A stretch of DNA of 46,492 nucleotides from CAZPUR01 sp964589815 (GTDB lineage Bacteria > Patescibacteriota > Microgenomatia > UBA1400), in assembly GCA_964589815.1 (NCBI GenBank), contig CAZPUR010000008.1, forward strand, positions 1 through 46,492, in the 5' to 3' direction. Under the pieces are notes generated by a model. It was given only the letters and a program-made list of their open reading frames with translations. It was not told the DNA's origin and made no database searches. Shown piece by piece: positions 43,148 through 46,492 of this stretch. The position numbers and the translations under genes were made by a program. Position 1 is the first letter of the stretch, and every line of letters starts with the position of its first letter.

Positions 43148-44102
43148 TATTACCAATATACCAAGTTTCCACTAATTTTACCACTTCCTGCTGCCAATTT
43201 TTCTTTTTAATATTAAACCATCTGGATTTATCCTGAGCCTGCCGAAGGAGTTTTTTAAAAAAGGTCAGTTGGCGGCGAGTATAAGCATGTTCGCTGTATT
43301 TCCAGGCCTGAATGATTTCATCTTTAGTTTTAAATCCTTCAAAATATTCCCGCCATTCTTGATAACCAATTCCTGTCATTGAAGCTAAATCCCAAGAATA
43401 CCCTTTTCTAAGCAAGTCCTTAACTTCTTTTTCCGCCCCCTGTTTGAATCGCTGCTTTACCCTTTGATCGATGCGCTGATAAAGGAATTTCTTGGGCGCC
43501 TTTAGACCAATGATGAGCGAATCATAATTTGTCTGAGTTGGCTTATTGGGCTTATGGGAGAAAGAGGCAAGTTCTATGGCTCTTATTAATCTTCTAGGAT
43601 TATTTCTATCTGACTGATTCATCTCTTCCCATCTTTTTTTATCAAGTTTTTTTAAATAATTTGACAATTTATCAATAGACCAATCTGACAATTCTTTTCT
43701 TAGTTCCCAGTCCGGCGGAATACCAATGGAGTCACCAGGATCTAATAGCATCTTTATCCAAAAACCAGTACCGCCAACGATCATGGGTAATTTCTTTCTT
43801 TGCCAGATGGACTTAATAATTTTATGGCTAAAATTCAACCAGTGAGCGGCAGAGAATTCTTGATTGGGCTTAACTAAGTCCAAACCCCAAACTTTTATGC
43901 CGTCGAAATCATAGAAACCGTGCTTAGCTTTAGAACTTGCCGACAAATCCTTGCCGGTAATAATGTCCATTCCTTTATAAACCTGACGGGAATCAGCAGA
44001 AATAATTTCCCCGGAAAATAAGCGAGCTAGTTTAAGTCCCAAACTGGTTTTTCCAGAAACAGTTGGACCACAAATAATCAATAACCTGTTTATTTTATTC
44101 AT
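43128..44102 (-). CDS. miaA: tRNA dimethylallyltransferase MiaA
   Basis: 324-residue enzyme that adds a dimethylallyl group to A37 of tRNAs reading UNN codons. Walker A is CGPTVSGKTSLG (about 11-22), then ADSRQVYKGMDIITGK (about 37-52), PMIVGGTGFWI, NNPRRLIRAIEL and the C-terminal YTRRQLTFFKK. After this block a written-in stretch LLRQAQDKSRWFN appears where homologues run straight into the last strand; it is encoded by the element at 43228-43250. TATTATAAT upstream (about 44118-44126) is a likely -10. Confidence 0.94.
   Translation of the reverse strand: MNKINRLLIICGPTVSGKTSLGLKLARLFSGEIISADSRQVYKGMDIITGKDLSASSKAKHGFYDFDGIKVWGLDLVKPNQEFSAAHWLNFSHKIIKSIWQRKKLPMIVGGTGFWIKMLLDPGDSIGIPPDWELRKELSDWSIDKLSNYLKKLDKKRWEEMNQSDRNNPRRLIRAIELASFSHKPNKPTQTNYDSLIIGLKAPKKFLYQRIDQRVKQRFKQGAEKEVKDLLRKGYSWDLASMTGIGYQEWREYFEGFKTKDEIIQAWKYSEHAYTRRQLTFFKKLLRQAQDKSRWFNIKKKNWQQEVVKLVETWYIGNNGRGKN
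43228..43250. repeat. Repeat-like element in miaA coding for LLRQAQDK
   Basis: CTCCTTCGGCAGG and CTCAGGATAA (minus strand) encode LLRQAQDK near the MiaA C-terminus. The TCCT/AGGA ends are inverted. From memory, this peptide recurs in many proteins from uncultured CPR genomes. Confidence 0.5.
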
Positions 44103-44149
44103 CTTGCTACTTTCTTATTATAATAGAAGATTAAGTTAAGGAAGAAGAT

Positions 44150-45280
44150 TTAATGCCCCCAATTATTAATAATGACACTCAGGTCAAGAGTATTAACCTT
44201 CCCGTCTTGATTAATATCTGATTGACCATTACTGGTTAACCACTGGTCTAATAGGATAAAAATGTCCAAGACATTAACCTTACCGTCTTGATTAATATCG
44301 CCAGGGGAAGAAGAAGGGCTAGGGACAACTGAAGAAGAAGGACTGGGTGAAGGGAAAAGGCTAGGTGAAGGAGAGGGTGGAGTGGCACTGTTCCAGCCGG
44401 CCAAACGGGCCATCATCCACCAAAAAGCCTTAGCTTTGATAAAACAATTAAAACGATGGGAGTGATCACAACAATACCAAGTGTTAGTTTGATCGTGGTT
44501 AAAACAATTGTCGCCTGGGTTATAAGGCAGGCAGGCAGGATGACTATTACACCAATTCTCACACCAAGAGCAAGCATCCGTCGTATTGTGATAATGATTT
44601 CCCGCCGGATCCCAACTTTCAATGTCAGCAAAATCAAAAAGAATTTTGTTATTGGCCTTGACATAATCTCGGACTAAATTATTATTCCGTTTCAGAGTTG
44701 AATTAGCATTGTCTTGAGTTCCATCAGTATGTCCGGTCATATAAATAAAGTTCATCTGCGGATACTCTTTTTCCAACTGATCTAAAACCCTGAGGTATTC
44801 TTGAACGGTTTCCACATCATTATCTGATTGTTGACCGCACCAAGACCACATAGAGAAGTCAAAATATCCAGTATCAGCTACCGCTCTGGTTCTGTTAATA
44901 GCTGATGAACCCTGCCAATAACCATCAGGAGTAATGTAAGTTTCTGGTGGATTGCCATCATAGATTCTTAAGGCTGGCGGGTTTTCTGCTGCGGGTAAAT
45001 TAGGACTACTAGAACTTTGGCGAACAGCAACACTATAGCGGGAATCTACCTCTTCTAACTCAAGCAAACCGCAAATTATCTGACCACCATGAGAAGTATG
45101 AGCATAATGAAAGGTCAATTGTTTGGCTTGTTCCAACCAATAATCAGGAATCTGGTCAAATTGCATCACCGCATTATGATCAACAATTAACGGCTCTGAC
45201 CTGGTCGCTCCCCAAGCATCACGGGATAAAAAGGGAGTAAAGAGAACTAAAAACAATAAAACAATAAAACGAGGTGTCAT
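44150..45280 (-). CDS. Secreted protein with C-terminal dockerin repeat
   Basis: 376 residues. A signal peptide (about 4-25, FIVLLFLVLFTPFLSRDAWG) precedes a conserved secreted domain (about 30-300) with FHYAHTSHGGQIICGL, then MSWSWCGQQSDND-like FSMWSWCGQQSDND, FIYMTGHTDGT, FDFADIESWDPAGN, a cysteine-rich stretch and AFWWMMARLAGW. I know this pattern from unassigned secreted proteins; a hydrolase is possible. A Ser-Pro linker leads to a type I dockerin with two calcium loops, GDINQDGKVNVLDIFILL and SDINQDGKVNTLDLSVII. The frame is open 18 codons further upstream, but the signal peptide begins at 45280. It follows the cohesin-like gene. Confidence 0.82.
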   Translation of the reverse strand: MTPRFIVLLFLVLFTPFLSRDAWGATRSEPLIVDHNAVMQFDQIPDYWLEQAKQLTFHYAHTSHGGQIICGLLELEEVDSRYSVAVRQSSSSPNLPAAENPPALRIYDGNPPETYITPDGYWQGSSAINRTRAVADTGYFDFSMWSWCGQQSDNDVETVQEYLRVLDQLEKEYPQMNFIYMTGHTDGTQDNANSTLKRNNNLVRDYVKANNKILFDFADIESWDPAGNHYHNTTDACSWCENWCNSHPACLPYNPGDNCFNHDQTNTWYCCDHSHRFNCFIKAKAFWWMMARLAGWNSATPPSPSPSLFPSPSPSSSVVPSPSSSPGDINQDGKVNVLDIFILLDQWLTSNGQSDINQDGKVNTLDLSVIINNWGH

Positions 45281-45303
45281 GTAAGAATAAACTTTTCTTG
45301 GTT

Positions 45304-46173
45304 TTAGGGTGAAACAGGACAATTTTGATTCCAATAACCAGTCACATATAAAAGATCACTTAAGCCAACATTCCCATTGCCATCCAAGTCTTCCAAGCAG
45401 GAAGGACAACTGCCCCATTTAGGCAAAATATATAAAAGGTCATTCAATCCTACTGTTTGGTCAGAAATATCAATGGCGGCCCGGCAAACAGGCCTGGCTT
45501 TAATAGTGATACTAGCATGATTGGTGGTGCCTAGAATATCTACGATCTCGTTGCCTATAACTACCACATTAGAGTCGGTAGTCGCATTAACTTGGGCAAT
45601 AAAATAAATCGGTGAAGAGTTGTCTTTTCTGACATCTTTAGCTCGAAAGTGAACCTTGGCTAAAAGGACATTGCCATTAAAAGAATTGGTAGGAGCTGCA
45701 TCAGTAAAATTACCATCATTGTTGGGATCAAAGTCGAAAGCTAAAGCACTGAATTCTATTTTTCCTGAAGATTGATTAACCGCCGCCTGCCAGTTAAAAG
45801 ATGGGTTTTGCTCCGAGACAATCGGGGCAAAAGTTTTAAAATTTCCTCCCAGATTGGGATCAATCCCGGAAACTGAGTAATGATTAGGGTTATATTCTAT
45901 CACGACGTCGGCCGCGCTCACACTTTGACCACCAGTATCCAAATTAATTTCTAAATCCAAAATATTATCCACTCCAACATTGGCTGAAGTAGGAGCCATT
46001 AAAAGAGCACCACTTGGATTCTGAGCTTGAAGCACCTGGGGTTTACCAGGCAGTTTTTTCACAATCTTAGTGCTTAAGACGCCGGCTAAAAATAAAATTA
46101 AAGCTAAAGCTAAAACTAACAGACCTTGAGCTAATTGTTTCTTTGGTTTGACTAAATTTCTTTTAATTTTCAT
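45304..46173 (-). CDS. Secreted protein with cohesin-like domain and dockerin-like end
   Basis: 289 residues. The basic start MKIKRNLVKPKKQ and a membrane segment (about 14-34) are read as signal or anchor. A cohesin-like beta-sandwich follows (about 50-225: LLMAPTSANVGVDNILDLEI, then VSAADVVIEYNPNHYSVSGI and GNVLLAKVHFRA). The C-terminus has two calcium-loop repeats of dockerin type (DISDQTVGLNDLLYIL and DLDGNGNVGLSDLLYVTGYW), the first with a degenerate loop. Having both partners on one polypeptide would allow chain assembly with its neighbours. It lies four bases after the previous stop and 23 bases before the next start. Confidence 0.82.
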   Translation of the reverse strand: MKIKRNLVKPKKQLAQGLLVLALALILFLAGVLSTKIVKKLPGKPQVLQAQNPSGALLMAPTSANVGVDNILDLEINLDTGGQSVSAADVVIEYNPNHYSVSGIDPNLGGNFKTFAPIVSEQNPSFNWQAAVNQSSGKIEFSALAFDFDPNNDGNFTDAAPTNSFNGNVLLAKVHFRAKDVRKDNSSPIYFIAQVNATTDSNVVVIGNEIVDILGTTNHASITIKARPVCRAAIDISDQTVGLNDLLYILPKWGSCPSCLEDLDGNGNVGLSDLLYVTGYWNQNCPVSP

Positions 46174-46177
46174 TTTA

Positions 46178-46492
46178 TTACCAGTTTAAGCCCCACCAAG
46201 AGACTAAAATCTGGATATCAGCTACATTAACCCGATTATCTTTATTTAAATCGCGGGAACAAGCTGTTGGTGATAAACTAGCAAACTTTGTTCCCCAGCC
46301 AGCAACAATAATAGAAAGGTCAGTAGAATTAACCTGACGATCGCCATTAACATCAGCCGGATAAGTAGCACAATCACCAGTAGGACTAGCTATTGGGCTG
46401 GGTGAAGGCCTGAGTGAAGATGAAGGCCTAGGTGAACGTGGAGTCCAAGGCCAATAACTGGGTGAAGGACTGGGTGGGGGTGGAGTTGGACT
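46178..46492 (-). CDS. Dockerin-bearing protein, N-terminus beyond window
   Basis: Only the last 104 codons are in the window; the frame is open to the right edge. A Ser-Pro-Thr-rich linker (SPTPPPPSPSPS and more) leads to a type I dockerin with two calcium loops: ADVNGDRQVNSTDLSIIVAG and RDLNKDNRVNVADIQILVSW, ending WWGLNW. The stop TAA at 46180-46178 is four bases before the ATG of the cohesin-like gene. With its two neighbours it forms a tandem set of secreted dockerin proteins. The catalytic part, if any, is outside the window. Confidence 0.85.
   Translation of the reverse strand, partial: SPTPPPPSPSPSYWPWTPRSPRPSSSLRPSPSPIASPTGDCATYPADVNGDRQVNSTDLSIIVAGWGTKFASLSPTACSRDLNKDNRVNVADIQILVSWWGLNW

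Overview
The window is AT-rich, densely packed bacterial DNA, probably from an uncultured member of the Candidate Phyla Radiation (Patescibacteria), most likely the Microgenomates side. This placement is inference. It rests on a short archaeal-type aspartyl-tRNA synthetase, DUF3048 and DUF4446 proteins, a MEMO1-AMMECR1 fusion, many short orphan proteins, leaderless start codons, and small palindromic or repeat-like insertions inside conserved genes. No tRNA, rRNA, CRISPR array, transposase or phage gene was seen. UGA is an ordinary stop codon here.

Layout. 1-6100: obg (cut by the window edge), a BaiN-type flavoprotein with a frameshifted tail, a small-protein cluster (one DUF3175), an ATP-grasp ligase, a decayed ssb and an M14-like peptidase. 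6100-9320: a 958-residue secreted glycosidase with proline-threonine linkers, and a candidate 55-residue membrane protein. 9320-14490: a six-gene export operon (MacA-like adaptor, MacB-type ATPase and permease, anchored small protein, then an ABC-2 ATPase and permease). 14600-21130: gltX and aspS with unusual leaders, a D-Ala-D-Ala carboxypeptidase, and orphan membrane proteins. 21150-30030: small coupled genes, recJ and cca diverging from 19 bp, then wHTH-nucleotidyltransferase, AbrB, secD and secF, and DUF3048 and DUF4446. 30000-33500: M29 aminopeptidase, a LexA-like repressor coupled to a small gene, and a Tat-exported glycosidase. 33570-39630: a beta-lactamase-fold protein, comM, MEMO1-AMMECR1, a 3-methyladenine glycosylase, an ITPase and an SGNH hydrolase. 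40050-44100: uppP, an MscS-like membrane protein, RNase P RNA, an AI-2E family permease and miaA. 44150-46492: three tandem secreted proteins with dockerin repeats, one with a cohesin-like domain, the last cut by the window edge.

How the genes work together. Much of the window serves the cell surface: secretion (SecDF), peptidoglycan and lipid carrier recycling (S11 carboxypeptidase, UppP), efflux (MacAB-like plus ABC-2) and secreted carbohydrate-active or dockerin-bearing proteins. A second theme is nucleic-acid maintenance and translation (RecJ, ComM, LexA, MPG, ITPase, CCA enzyme, GltX, AspS, MiaA, RNase P).

The most interesting signals are regulatory or structural. They are: an H-type pseudoknot predicted at the 5' end of gltX mRNA; an almost symmetrical two-way promoter; divergent promoters that share one -35 element; a hairpin covering the aspS ribosome binding site; repeated leaderless promoters; an SOS-like box inside the lexA promoter; and a family of short palindromic or repeat insertions found both in proteins (at least five in recJ alone) and in RNase P RNA.
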